Assembly (NCBI GenBank): GCA_937922085.1
Contig: CAKZVD010000091.1
Coordinates: forward strand, 1 to 38,748
From: an uncultured Tenacibaculum sp.
Lineage (GTDB): Bacteria > Bacteroidota > Bacteroidia > Flavobacteriales > Flavobacteriaceae
Direction: 5' to 3'
Length of the DNA stretch: 38,748 nucleotides
The translations under genes and the position numbers were made by a program. Position 1 is the first letter of the stretch, and every line of letters begins with the position of its first letter. Below the pieces are notes generated by a model. The model worked only from the letters and a program-made list of their open reading frames with translations. It searched no databases and had not been told where the DNA came from. Positions 1 to 8,251 of the stretch are shown in pieces.

Positions 1-2510
1 ATATCTAATGTTGAACTATCTGTATCTGTAGCATCGTTGTTATCTACAATATCATACCCTACTGTTGGTACTGGTCCGTTATAGTTAGCATCTGGTACAA
101 AAGTAAACGTACCGTCTGTATTTACTGTAATGGTTCCTACACCTGTAATCACTGTTGGGGTTCCTAATACTAATGCATCTGGAGTTCCATCTCCATCAGT
201 ATCTACACTTGCTCCTGTAATACTATGACTTGAACTATCTGCATCTGTTAAGTTTGCAAATAAATCTCCATTTAAGGTCGTATCCTCATTGGTACTTAAG
301 TTTTCGTCTAAATCAATGATTATACTTTTTACATCAACAGTAAATAAAACCTCTTCATTAATACAAACATTCTGTGAATGCGTAACAATCACCTTATAAT
401 TCCCTTCATCCGATAAAGCTAAAGGGGTTTTTGAATATGTTGAAGTACTAGAACTTGATTGAATTGTAACGAATCCGGCACCATCTCCTCTATCTATCTG
501 AAATTCATATAATAATTGAGAAGAAGAATCTGTACCTGAAGAATAATTTGGTGTTCCTCCCGAAAAAACTGTAGTATTAGTAGCTACAGAAGTAGCATTC
601 GCATTTAAAGTTCCTCCAATATTTAAATTTTGATTACTAACTGTAGCTAAAGTTGTTAACTCTGTAGCAATTGTTCTATTATTATCTACATCATCATTAC
701 AACCATCGTTATCACTATCTAAATCGTCAAGATCTGGATTACCATCATCGTCTGTATCTGTAGCAGTACAATAATTAAAATTTGAAATTTGGAAAGTTAC
801 ATTTCCTACATTTGCTGAATTAGCATCTGTTTTTTGTTTTCTAGTTTGAATCGTTATACTTTGAATAACTCCACTGATCGCAAAATCTGAATAATGATCA
901 AAATGACTTCCTGTGAAAGTAGCATACGAAGTAATTGAAGCACTGGTTGTTCCACTACCTTCAAGATACGATAAAGCATTAGGACCAGCAGCTCTGTTAC
1001 CAAAATCATCAGAAGGGTTATTATTTAAATTATAATCTGTATTTAGAACTCCTGTGATACCCTGTAAACTAGTAGCGTTAACAATATTACTACCTCCGCC
1101 TGGAGATAACGATGTTACAGTCACAAAATCTCCATTATCTAATCCTGACCATCTAAAAGTTGCATCTGTAACAGGCTCTGAAAATGTAAATGTATAACTT
1201 ACAAAATCATTTGCTCCTGCATCTGCTTCATTACCTTGTAAACGTAAAGTAGTCGCATTCTGCACAAATAACTGTGTTAAATTCGCATTATTTGTACTCC
1301 CTACTACATCTACATTTACACCATTAAAATCATAAATATTTAAAATCTGTCCGGGACTTGGTGCTTGATTATTTCCCCCTCCTGTACCAGGGTGTGGTGT
1401 TGTATCTGACACTCCATTAACTGTTAAAAAACCAGATGGGCAATTTTTCCCTTCAGTTACATCTGAAAGACCGTCTCCATCATCATCTGAACTTCCTATT
1501 ACTGTTACTATTAATTGTCCTGGGTTTGAAGTTGCAGGAACTGAGTTTCCATCAATTGAATATGTATCATTTATTGTATAAGGAATTTGAACTACACCTG
1601 TAAAACCTGAAACTGGGGTAAAAGTAACATCTCCAGTACTTGTTACTGACCATGTTCCTTGTCCTGAAGAATTAAAAGTATTTTGGACACCTGGTGTAGA
1701 AGGGTCTAAATCTACGCTAGCAGGATCAACACTATCATTTGCATCTGTATCATTATTACTAACATTAAATGTAGCACTATTTCCTTCTTGTGTAAAAAAG
1801 ACATCTTCATTAGCTACTGGAACAGTGTTGATTGCATTAATTGTAACTGAAACTTGAACTGACTCTAAAAAAGGGTAATCTGATGTATTAGTACCTCCAA
1901 ATGTAGCCAAAGAATTACTTCCTGGTCTAATTTCTATATTTTCAGTATTACCTGCAGCTCTAAACCTAACTTTATTAGTTGCCCAAACATTAACACTTGG
2001 AGTAACATTAATTGAATTCCCACCTACATCAACGAAATAACTATCCAAATACGTACCTGAATACTGTAGTCCTAGTGTACCTCCAGCATTTGTAACTGCT
2101 GTTAATGAATAAACAACAATTTCATAATCTTGATCAACTGTTAAACCTCCAATGGTAGTAGAAACACTTTCTTCTGTTCCTAAAGTAGATGGCCCTAAAT
2201 CTCTAAGTGACAACCAATCAGAATGACCATTAGGTGGTAGTGGTAATAATATACTTGTTGTATTCACAGGTGAAGAGATCCATAAAGCTCCACCTCCTGC
2301 ACTACCTCCACCAGCTGCTGCTGTTGAATTATTAGATATATCTGGAGTACCTCCAACATCTAACCAACCTGTAGGTGCACAGTTTGTACAATTAATCCCA
2401 CCATCTGTAGCAGATATTGACTGCGAGTTAACTATAGTTAAATTAAATAAAAAAGTTAAAACAACTAATATTTTAACCCCTTGGGATTTAGCATTGTAAA
2501 AGTTCCTCAT
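1..2510 (-). CDS. Large secreted adhesin-like repeat protein, N-terminal 836 residues (C-terminus outside window)
   Basis: The frame reads from an ATG at 2510 down to the window edge, where I see no stop. The N-terminus (MRNFYNAKSQGVKILVVLTF, then LFNLTIVNSQ) is a signal peptide with a Ser-Gln cleavage region. The mature part is rich in Gly, Thr, Ser, Asn and Asp, with almost no Lys/Arg. Three kinds of segment are visible. Asp-rich thrombospondin-type-3/calcium-binding stretches occur near residue 345 (SDDDGDGLSD), near 590 (DTDDDGNPDLDDLDSDNDG) and near 770 (DTDGDGTPDAL). Cadherin/VCBS-like blocks read NEDVFFTQEGNSATFNVSNN and NEDTTLNGDLFANLTD. Between them are Ig-like β segments. Such Bacteroidota proteins are usually exported by the type IX system through a C-terminal domain and used for adhesion or gliding; that domain would lie outside the window. 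The surface location is well supported; the adhesin role is inference. Confidence 0.85.
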   Translation of the reverse strand, partial: MRNFYNAKSQGVKILVVLTFLFNLTIVNSQSISATDGGINCTNCAPTGWLDVGGTPDISNNSTAAAGGGSAGGGALWISSPVNTTSILLPLPPNGHSDWLSLRDLGPSTLGTEESVSTTIGGLTVDQDYEIVVYSLTAVTNAGGTLGLQYSGTYLDSYFVDVGGNSINVTPSVNVWATNKVRFRAAGNTENIEIRPGSNSLATFGGTNTSDYPFLESVQVSVTINAINTVPVANEDVFFTQEGNSATFNVSNNDTDANDSVDPASVDLDPSTPGVQNTFNSSGQGTWSVTSTGDVTFTPVSGFTGVVQIPYTINDTYSIDGNSVPATSNPGQLIVTVIGSSDDDGDGLSDVTEGKNCPSGFLTVNGVSDTTPHPGTGGGNNQAPSPGQILNIYDFNGVNVDVVGSTNNANLTQLFVQNATTLRLQGNEADAGANDFVSYTFTFSEPVTDATFRWSGLDNGDFVTVTSLSPGGGSNIVNATSLQGITGVLNTDYNLNNNPSDDFGNRAAGPNALSYLEGSGTTSASITSYATFTGSHFDHYSDFAISGVIQSITIQTRKQKTDANSANVGNVTFQISNFNYCTATDTDDDGNPDLDDLDSDNDGCNDDVDNNRTIATELTTLATVSNQNLNIGGTLNANATSVATNTTVFSGGTPNYSSGTDSSSQLLYEFQIDRGDGAGFVTIQSSSSTSTYSKTPLALSDEGNYKVIVTHSQNVCINEEVLFTVDVKSIIIDLDENLSTNEDTTLNGDLFANLTDADSSSHSITGASVDTDGDGTPDALVLGTPTVITGVGTITVNTDGTFTFVPDANYNGPVPTVGYDIVDNNDATDTDSSTLD

Positions 2511-2941
2511 AATTTGATAACTTCTGGATTATTTTGAAAACTTACTTAAATAACAAACGTTCCCACTACTACCAAATAAAAAGAAAAACTAAATAATTTT
2601 AAGGATATAACAATATATAATGAAGTATGAAAACATTCAACCACTCGCTTATAAAAGTTAAAGACCCTATTTTCAAGATTTTAATTAATCACTTGATAGC
2701 GGGGGGAACATTTCGAGTGCAAATATATGATTTTTTATTACACTCTATTTAAATAAGAAACTTTTTTTTCAAATAAGTCACATTTAAATTATTTTTTTTT
2801 TACGATTATTTAAAATAAGAAAAAATAATGAATCATTATTTTTTGATAAGAAAAAACAATCAAAAACAACCTCATAAAAACTCTTTTTAGAGTATTTAAA
2901 AAACCACCAACCTATTTCACTGAAACAAAAACAAAACTTCT
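2511..2941. other. 431-bp intergenic region: long leader of the adhesin gene with promoter candidate
   Basis: No plausible ORF is present. On the minus strand a perfect -7 element TATATTTG lies at 2727-2720. No good -33 TTG is found 17-23 bp upstream of it. Transcription from it would give a leader of about 200 nt before the adhesin ATG at 2510, starting close to a C6 tract (2706-2701), which is rare in this AT-rich DNA. An inverted repeat TCAAG/CTTGA lies just after it. The rest (2740-2941) is poly-A/T-rich spacer behind the cysteine desulfurase gene, with no clear terminator hairpin. Confidence 0.4.
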
Positions 2942-4096
2942 TTAAAAAGACTCATTAAGAGGTTTTGTGATTTTTAATATTTCTTGTAGAAAAAAATCGA
3001 CTTCAGCTGTAGTCGAAAACTTACTAAACGAAAATCTTATTGAAGTAAAATTTACATCATCTTCTTTTAAAATCTCTTTCAATACATGAGACTTTTTATT
3101 ACCTCCACTTTGACATGCACTTCCTGCAGACGCACAAATCCCAAATAAATCTAATTTAAATAATAATCTTTCATCCTTTAAAGGAAATCTCACATTCACT
3201 ATAGTACCTGTTGATTTATTTTCTTGACTTGACAAACCATTAAACAAAACACCTTTAAAAGATTCTACTAGTTTATTTATTAAATATTTCTTTATTATTG
3301 AAATATGCTTATTATCTTCTTTCAAACCACCTAAAGAAACATCTAATGCTTTTTCCATTCCTATTATAGCGTGCACATTTTCTGTACTAGACCTCACTCC
3401 TCTTTCTTGCCCACCTCCCATTAACATTGGTTTAATTATGTACTTGTTATTATAACACAAAAAACCAACACCTTTAGGTCCATGGAACTTATGAGCACTT
3501 GCAACTAAAAAATCAATTGGCACTTCTTTTAAATCTATATTAAAATGACCTATTGCCTGAACCGCATCTGAATGAAATATTGCTTCATATTTATTACACA
3601 AATAAGAAACCTCTTTAACTGGTAAAATATTTCCTATTTCATTATTCACAAACATTAAACTAACCAGAGTCTTTACTTCATTATTTGACAACTTAGCTTC
3701 CAACTCTTTCAAATCAATTTCTCCTAAATCATTTAAATTCAAATAATTTACCTCAACATCAAAAGAACTTCCTAAATATTCAACTACATCTAAAACAGCA
3801 TGATGCTCTATTTTAGTGGTTATTATTCTCTTAACCCCTAAATTTGTCACTGCATTTTTTAACACTAAGTTATTTGCTTCAGTTCCTCCAGATGTAAAAA
3901 CCAACTCTTTTGCAGAAACATTAAAATGATTTGCTATATTTTTTCTAGCTTTTTCTACAGCAACTTTTGCTTTTCTCCCAACTTGATGCACAGAAGAAGG
4001 GTTTCCATAATTTAACAACATAGACTCACTCATTACTTCTATAACCTCTGGTAACATCTGTGTAGTAGCTGCGTTATCAAAATAAATATTCTTCAT
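2942..4096 (-). CDS. Cysteine desulfurase (NifS/IscS-like, class V aminotransferase)
   Basis: This PLP enzyme takes sulfur from L-cysteine as a persulfide for Fe-S clusters or thiolation. At 384 aa it has the usual length. Visible landmarks are YFDNAATT at the N-terminus, NYGNPSSVH near 29-37, TSGGTEANN near 68-76 (PLP phosphate binding), His98-His99, HSDAVQ near 175-180 (Asp177 and Gln180 contact PLP), the Schiff-base lysine Lys203 in SAHKFHGPKG, and the catalytic cysteine Cys328 in AGSACQSGG. The catalytic loop is of the short, group II/NifS-IscS type rather than SufS. It lies 26 bp downstream of the Smr gene on the same strand, so the two may be co-transcribed. No iscU, suf or thiI gene is adjacent, so its partner (Fe-S assembly or tRNA thiolation) cannot be read from context. 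Confidence 0.93.
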   Translation of the reverse strand: MKNIYFDNAATTQMLPEVIEVMSESMLLNYGNPSSVHQVGRKAKVAVEKARKNIANHFNVSAKELVFTSGGTEANNLVLKNAVTNLGVKRIITTKIEHHAVLDVVEYLGSSFDVEVNYLNLNDLGEIDLKELEAKLSNNEVKTLVSLMFVNNEIGNILPVKEVSYLCNKYEAIFHSDAVQAIGHFNIDLKEVPIDFLVASAHKFHGPKGVGFLCYNNKYIIKPMLMGGGQERGVRSSTENVHAIIGMEKALDVSLGGLKEDNKHISIIKKYLINKLVESFKGVLFNGLSSQENKSTGTIVNVRFPLKDERLLFKLDLFGICASAGSACQSGGNKKSHVLKEILKEDDVNFTSIRFSFSKFSTTAEVDFFLQEILKITKPLNESF

Positions 4097-4122
4097 ATTT
4101 TTATTTTAAAATAATTAAGTAA

Positions 4123-4668
4123 TTAGCTATTTTGATATACATAAACTTCTGTTGCTCCTGCTCCATATTTTTGATAAGAAGCATCATAATATCTTACAGA
4201 ATATCTATTTAACAAATATTGCAATTCTTCTTTCAAAACACCTTCTCCAACACCATGTATAAAAACAATTTTAGATATTTTTTTTTCAATACAATATTCA
4301 ATTTTCCTTTTAGCTGTTTCTATTTGTAAAGATAAAATATCAAAATTATCCATTCGTTTTGCTGACCTTACAAGTTTTTCAATATGCAAATCAACTTCCA
4401 TTATTACTTCGTTTTTAACTTTTATAAAAGCTTTTTTTCTTCTTTTACCCTCTCCTTCTAACTCATTTTTTAAATTCTTTTCTTCATCATTAAACTTCCT
4501 GTATATTCTATTTTGCTCAACACCTATCTTTACTAATTCAACATTATCAAACCACAATTCCATATCTTCATCATCTTTTATCAAAATTTTATTTCCCGAA
4601 ACATTAATAACAACACCTTTGATAACATCATCGATTACAGCTACTTTATTTCCAATTTCTAAACACAT
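4123..4668 (-). CDS. Short Smr-domain protein (MutS2 C-terminal-like)
   Basis: The protein has 181 aa. The N-terminal ~50 residues form a small β-rich module (GNKVAVIDDVIKGVVINVSGN) like the SH3-like start of Bacteroidota Smr/DUF2027 proteins. A charged linker (about 55-90, KRRKK) follows. The Smr domain runs from about 90 to 181, with the DLH motif at 93-95, the family's HGxG motif as HGVGEG at 138-143, and the C-terminal GATEVYV strand. Smr domains are nucleic-acid-binding or nicking modules associated with recombination control or ribosome rescue. As I remember the family, its phylum relatives usually have a longer middle region, so this is a short version. It is probably transcribed first in a two-gene unit with the cysteine desulfurase. 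Domain identity is good; the cellular role is not known. Confidence 0.8.
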   Translation of the reverse strand: MCLEIGNKVAVIDDVIKGVVINVSGNKILIKDDEDMELWFDNVELVKIGVEQNRIYRKFNDEEKNLKNELEGEGKRRKKAFIKVKNEVIMEVDLHIEKLVRSAKRMDNFDILSLQIETAKRKIEYCIEKKISKIVFIHGVGEGVLKEELQYLLNRYSVRYYDASYQKYGAGATEVYVYQNS

Positions 4669-4708
4669 ACTTAACTTTAACTTAAAAATATAATTCTGAG
4701 TAGTTTCT

Positions 4709-4716
4709 TAATTTTG
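4709..4716 (+). promoter_or_regulatory. Candidate -7 promoter element (TAATTTTG)
   Basis: This is a perfect match to the Bacteroidota -7 consensus TAnnTTTG, 55 bp before the ATG of the ArsC-like gene, in a gap between divergent genes. No clear TTG lies at the -33 distance, so the call rests on the -7 box and position. Confidence 0.4.
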
Positions 4717-4771
4717 CAATAAATAATTACAAAGTCATTAATTTACCTCTGCAAAAATACCTAAAAAAAGA

Positions 4772-5410
4772 ATGATAAAAACTACCATAGAAACAAAAGA
4801 CTTTTTTGAAAACGCTAAAAAAGATTTATTAATTTCTGAAGAACGAAAAGATTTGCTATTTAAAATAGCTGATAAAATAATTGAAGAACTTGAAGATAGA
4901 GATAAAATTAATTTAAATTTTATCTGCACTCACAATTCAAGAAGAAGTCAATTAGCTCAAGTATGGTCCTTTTTTGCAGCTGAATATTTTAATTTAGATA
5001 ACATCTACTCGTTTTCTGGTGGTACAGAAACTACTGCTTTTCATAGAAACACTGTTAAATGTTTACAAAAAACCGACTTTGATTTTAATGTAGATGACTT
5101 TTCTCATCAAAACCCTCAATATTTAATCTCTTTTAAAGGATCTAAAAAAACAATTAAAGGGTTTTCAAAAACTTTTGATAACGAAATTAATCAATACCCA
5201 TATATCGCACTAACAACTTGTGATCATGCAGATGAAAATTGTCCTTTTATTCCTGATGCCATAGAACGATTTCATCTACCTTACATAGATCCTAAAGTAG
5301 CCGATAATACTGAAAATCAAAATGCAAAATATTTAAAAACCAGTAAACACATTGCTGGAGAAATTTTTACCATTTTTGAAGAAGTTAAAAATCAAATAAA
5401 CAACCAGTAA
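4772..5410 (+). CDS. ArsC-like / low-molecular-weight phosphatase-fold protein
   Basis: At 212 aa this is longer than classical thioredoxin-coupled arsenate reductase (~130 aa), with about 45 extra N-terminal residues. The P-loop CTHNSRRS (Cys52 to Ser59) fits the C-X5-R-S signature of LMW phosphatases and ArsC. Downstream, TTCDHADENCPF supplies Cys150 and Cys157, seven apart. This is the same spacing as the second and third redox cysteines of S. aureus-type ArsC. YIDP (Asp173) matches the general-acid segment. All three ArsC cysteines therefore seem to be present, which supports arsenate reduction over plain phosphatase activity. However, no arsR, arsenite pump or thioredoxin gene is next to it, so a phosphatase or other oxyanion role remains possible. 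It is a single gene between divergent and convergent neighbours. Confidence 0.8.
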   Translation: MIKTTIETKDFFENAKKDLLISEERKDLLFKIADKIIEELEDRDKINLNFICTHNSRRSQLAQVWSFFAAEYFNLDNIYSFSGGTETTAFHRNTVKCLQKTDFDFNVDDFSHQNPQYLISFKGSKKTIKGFSKTFDNEINQYPYIALTTCDHADENCPFIPDAIERFHLPYIDPKVADNTENQNAKYLKTSKHIAGEIFTIFEEVKNQINNQ

Positions 5411-5465
5411 TTAAAAAGATATCTTATCACATTTCTAATTACCGATTTGCTTTAAAACAATATTT

Positions 5466-6284
5466 TTAAATTTCAGTATTTTTATCGTAAGGTATACTAT
5501 CTAAAATATGCTCTATACATGAAACTCTGGCTTCAGTTTTACGATTTGCTCTAATTATTTTCCAGGGTGATTGTTCTGTATTTGTTTTTTTAAACATTTT
5601 CTTTTTATATACAGTATAATCATCCCACAAACTTTGAGCTCTTTCATCTACTGACGTCATCTTCCATTGTTTTAAAGGATCTTTTTTTATTTCATCAAAA
5701 CGTTTTTGTTGCTCCCTTTTAGAAATAGACATATATATTTTAACCAAACGAATACCAGATTGCAAAATCATTTTTTCAAATCCATTCACTTGTTTCATGA
5801 AAATTTTATACTGCTCTTCAGTGCAAAAGCCATTCACCGGTTCTACCACTGCTCTATTATACCAACTTCTATCAAACAAAACCAATTCACCTGCTTTAGG
5901 AAATTGCTCAACATATCTTTGAAAATACCATTGTGTTTTCTGTTCTTCTGAAGGTTTAGGAAGCGCAACAATTCTCATATGTCTTGGATTAATCCTTTCA
6001 GTAATCCTTCTTATTGCTCCACCCTTACCAGCAGCATCTCTACCTTCAAATAAAACTATTATCCTTTCATTATTATTTATTGCCCATGTTTGAAGCTTTA
6101 TTAACTCAATTTGTAACTCTTCAAGCTTCTCTAAATAATTTACATACCTAAGTGCTCTCCCTACATTATATGTCTCTCTAGATAAAACAGCCAACAATCC
6201 GTCTTTTGAATTCAGTTTTTCTACATCTGTTTCTGAAAGATTCAACTCTTCAAACTTATTATTCTCTAAATTCATATTAATCAT
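5466..6284 (-). CDS. ppk2: Polyphosphate kinase 2 family protein (second of tandem pair)
   Basis: PPK2 enzymes transfer phosphate between inorganic polyphosphate and nucleotides. In this 272-aa protein the Walker A loop is GRDAAGKGG (81-89) and the Walker B segment is LFDRSWYNRAVVEPV (136-150). The lid module begins near SISKREQQKRF (187-196), and the conserved SPWKII lies at 239-244. Its length and single kinase domain fit one-domain PPK2. The ATG at 6284 overlaps the previous gene's stop by 8 bp (ATGATTAA), implying translational coupling; an in-frame ATG at 6275 is an alternative start. It is clearly paralogous to the upstream gene but diverged in the N-terminal third. Nucleotide preference (ADP, GDP, AMP) cannot be decided from the sequence by eye. 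Confidence 0.9.
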   Translation of the reverse strand: MINMNLENNKFEELNLSETDVEKLNSKDGLLAVLSRETYNVGRALRYVNYLEKLEELQIELIKLQTWAINNNERIIVLFEGRDAAGKGGAIRRITERINPRHMRIVALPKPSEEQKTQWYFQRYVEQFPKAGELVLFDRSWYNRAVVEPVNGFCTEEQYKIFMKQVNGFEKMILQSGIRLVKIYMSISKREQQKRFDEIKKDPLKQWKMTSVDERAQSLWDDYTVYKKKMFKKTNTEQSPWKIIRANRKTEARVSCIEHILDSIPYDKNTEI

Positions 6285-7134
6285 GTTGTATTATAGAACG
6301 GTAATATCTCATTACTATATTAGGATCAGGATTTAAATTAGTCATCGCTTCTTCTTTTCCTGTGTAATCAAATTTAGACAATACATGTCTCATTGCTTCT
6401 AAACGAGCGATTTTTTTACTATTTGTTTTTATGATAGTCCAAGGACAATAGCTTGTATGCGTTTTGGTAAACATCTCTTCTTTATAATAGGTATATTCAT
6501 CCCAAAGCTCTTGACCTTTTTTATCCACTGGACTGAATTTCCAGTGCTTTAAAGGATTTCCCATTCTTGCCTCAAATCGTTTTATTTGTTCTTTTTTTGT
6601 TATTGATAACCAAAATTTAATCACAATAACCCCATCTTCATACAACATATGCTCAAATTCAGGAACTTGCACTAAAAATTTTCGATACTGAGCTTCAGAA
6701 CAAAACCCCATAACAGGCTCAACAACAGCCCTATTATACCAGCTTCTATCAAAAAAAACAATTTCACCTGGGTTTGGTAATTCTTTAATATATCGTTGAA
6801 AATACCATTGACCTGTTTCTACCTCTGTTGGCTTATTTAATGCCACTAATCGTGAAGATCTAGGGCTTAAATGCTCCATAAAACGTCTAATATTCCCCCC
6901 TTTACCAGCAGCATCTCTTCCTTCAAAAATTATAGCAACTCTTTTATTATTCTTTGCAACCCATTGTTGTAACTTTACCAATTCTATCTGCAAACCTCTC
7001 AATTCCTCTTCATAAATCAATTCTTTTTCTACAGATCGAAATGGAATTTTTTGTTCTTTTATAAACAACAATAATTCTTCTTTACTTTTTATTTCTTTAA
7101 AGTTTTCAGCTGTAAGTTTAGGCTTCTTTTCCAT
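6277..7134 (-). CDS. ppk2: Polyphosphate kinase 2 family protein (first of tandem pair)
   Basis: The protein has 285 aa. Walker A is GRDAAGKGG at 72-80, the Walker B segment is FFDRSWYNRAVVEPVMGF from about 127, the lid region is SITKKEQIKRF, and CPWTIIKTNSKK is the conserved C-terminal segment. The C-terminus has a tail (NPDPNIVMRYYRSIIQ) that the second copy lacks. This is the promoter-proximal gene of the pair, and its start is 45 bp from the divergent LpxR-like gene. A one-mismatch -7 box (TACTTTAG) is readable on the minus strand in that gap. Two non-identical PPK2 enzymes in one transcript suggest different nucleotide substrates or a hetero-oligomer, which is inference. Confidence 0.9.
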   Translation of the reverse strand: MEKKPKLTAENFKEIKSKEELLLFIKEQKIPFRSVEKELIYEEELRGLQIELVKLQQWVAKNNKRVAIIFEGRDAAGKGGNIRRFMEHLSPRSSRLVALNKPTEVETGQWYFQRYIKELPNPGEIVFFDRSWYNRAVVEPVMGFCSEAQYRKFLVQVPEFEHMLYEDGVIVIKFWLSITKKEQIKRFEARMGNPLKHWKFSPVDKKGQELWDEYTYYKEEMFTKTHTSYCPWTIIKTNSKKIARLEAMRHVLSKFDYTGKEEAMTNLNPDPNIVMRYYRSIIQHD

Positions 7135-7179
7135 CCAATAAATTATATCAGACTAAAGTATAAATTATAAATAAGAATA

Positions 7180-8160
7180 ATGTATTTTTTTTATTATTTT
7201 GGTCACGTGAAAAGAACGGGGCTACTACTATTACTATTTTTAATATCATCTATTTGTTTTGGTCAAAATAATTATACCAAACAATTTAGCTTTATTAATG
7301 ACAATGATTTATATGTATCTACTCAAAGAGATAGATACTACACAAACGGTATACTACTAAAATACAACTACCTATCCTCTAAAGAGAGCGAAAAAGCAAC
7401 TAAAAAAATATATTCAATAGAAGTTGGACAGAAATTATACTCTCCTTTTAAAGCGAACGTAGATTTTTTATCTGAACATGACAGGCCTTTTGCAGGCTAT
7501 TTATTTGGAGGTTTTGGAGTAAGTAATTTTTATAACAATAATTCTATTTTGAAGTTAAATGGTCGAATTGGAGTAATTGGTCCTTCTGCTTTTGGTGAAG
7601 AATTAATGAATTTTGTTCATGATATTTATGGTTTTGACCCTGCCATTGGTTGGAAATATCAAATAAAAGATGCTTTTACTTTAAATTTGAGTGCTAGCTA
7701 TACAAAAAACATCCAATCTTTTTCTTCTGAATATTTTGATTTTAATTGGAAAAACAAAATTAATGTTGGACTTATTTTTACTGATATTTCAACTGGTTTT
7801 TCTAGTCGAATAGGTTTAAAAAGTTTAAAAAAAATAACAAATAGCATTGGTTTCAACAGCAATTTAAATAACAAAAACACGAAGTTAAACAGCAACAAAG
7901 AAATGTTTTTTTACGTGAATCCAATGTTAAGATTGAATGCTTATGATGCCACAATACAAGGTAGTATTTTAAATGATAATGAAATTATCACTTATGATAT
8001 TAACCCATTTGTATTAACTACAGAAATAGGTTTTCGTTTCTCTCTTAATCGCTTTAATTTTAAATATGCTGTTGTCCATCATACAAAAAAATTAAAAAGC
8101 ATTAGAGTACCTAATTCTAACGTTTATGGCAGCATCGAAATCCACTATCTTTTTAACTAA
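7180..8160 (+). CDS. LpxR-like lipid A deacylase family outer-membrane protein (DUF2219)
   Basis: This is a 326-aa protein. Residues 11-29 (KRTGLLLLLFLISSICFG) are a signal peptide ending before Gln29. The next segment, SFINDNDLYVSTQRDRYYTNG (37-57), carries the family's Asn-Asp and Asp-Arg-Tyr-Tyr-Thr-Asn-Gly motifs. DRPFAGY (101-107) and His147 in FVHDIYGFDPAIGW are further family landmarks. In Salmonella LpxR, which removes the 3'-acyloxyacyl group of lipid A, an Asn-Asp pair, a Thr and a His form the active site, and equivalents are visible here. The alternating hydrophobic pattern to the C-terminal Phe-Asn fits a β-barrel. A GTG at 7207 (Val10) would give a tighter signal peptide and is a real alternative start. 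The family call is firm; activity on this organism's lipid A is inferred. Confidence 0.8.
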   Translation: MYFFYYFGHVKRTGLLLLLFLISSICFGQNNYTKQFSFINDNDLYVSTQRDRYYTNGILLKYNYLSSKESEKATKKIYSIEVGQKLYSPFKANVDFLSEHDRPFAGYLFGGFGVSNFYNNNSILKLNGRIGVIGPSAFGEELMNFVHDIYGFDPAIGWKYQIKDAFTLNLSASYTKNIQSFSSEYFDFNWKNKINVGLIFTDISTGFSSRIGLKSLKKITNSIGFNSNLNNKNTKLNSNKEMFFYVNPMLRLNAYDATIQGSILNDNEIITYDINPFVLTTEIGFRFSLNRFNFKYAVVHHTKKLKSIRVPNSNVYGSIEIHYLFN

Positions 8161-8216
8161 TTAACAAAAGCTTAAAAAGTGTTGATAAATTAATTTTAAA
8201 AATTAACTGAATAGAA

Positions 8217-8224
8217 TATCTTTG
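8217..8224 (+). promoter_or_regulatory. Candidate -7 promoter element of dnaN (TATCTTTG)
   Basis: A perfect TAnnTTTG match lies 27 bp before the dnaN ATG and would give a leader of about 20 nt. No TTG is found at the usual -33 distance; the nearest is at 8182-8184. Confidence 0.5.
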
Positions 8225-8251
8225 TAAATCAAATTCCTTTAGAAAAAAATA

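Noticed and set aside
7199..7214. CACGTG-centred site resembling the 16-bp parS consensus (11 of 16 positions)
   Set aside because: It matches only the central CACGTG and the following AAA, lies in the coding start of the LpxR-like gene, and a CACGTG hexamer alone is expected by chance a couple of times in this much DNA.
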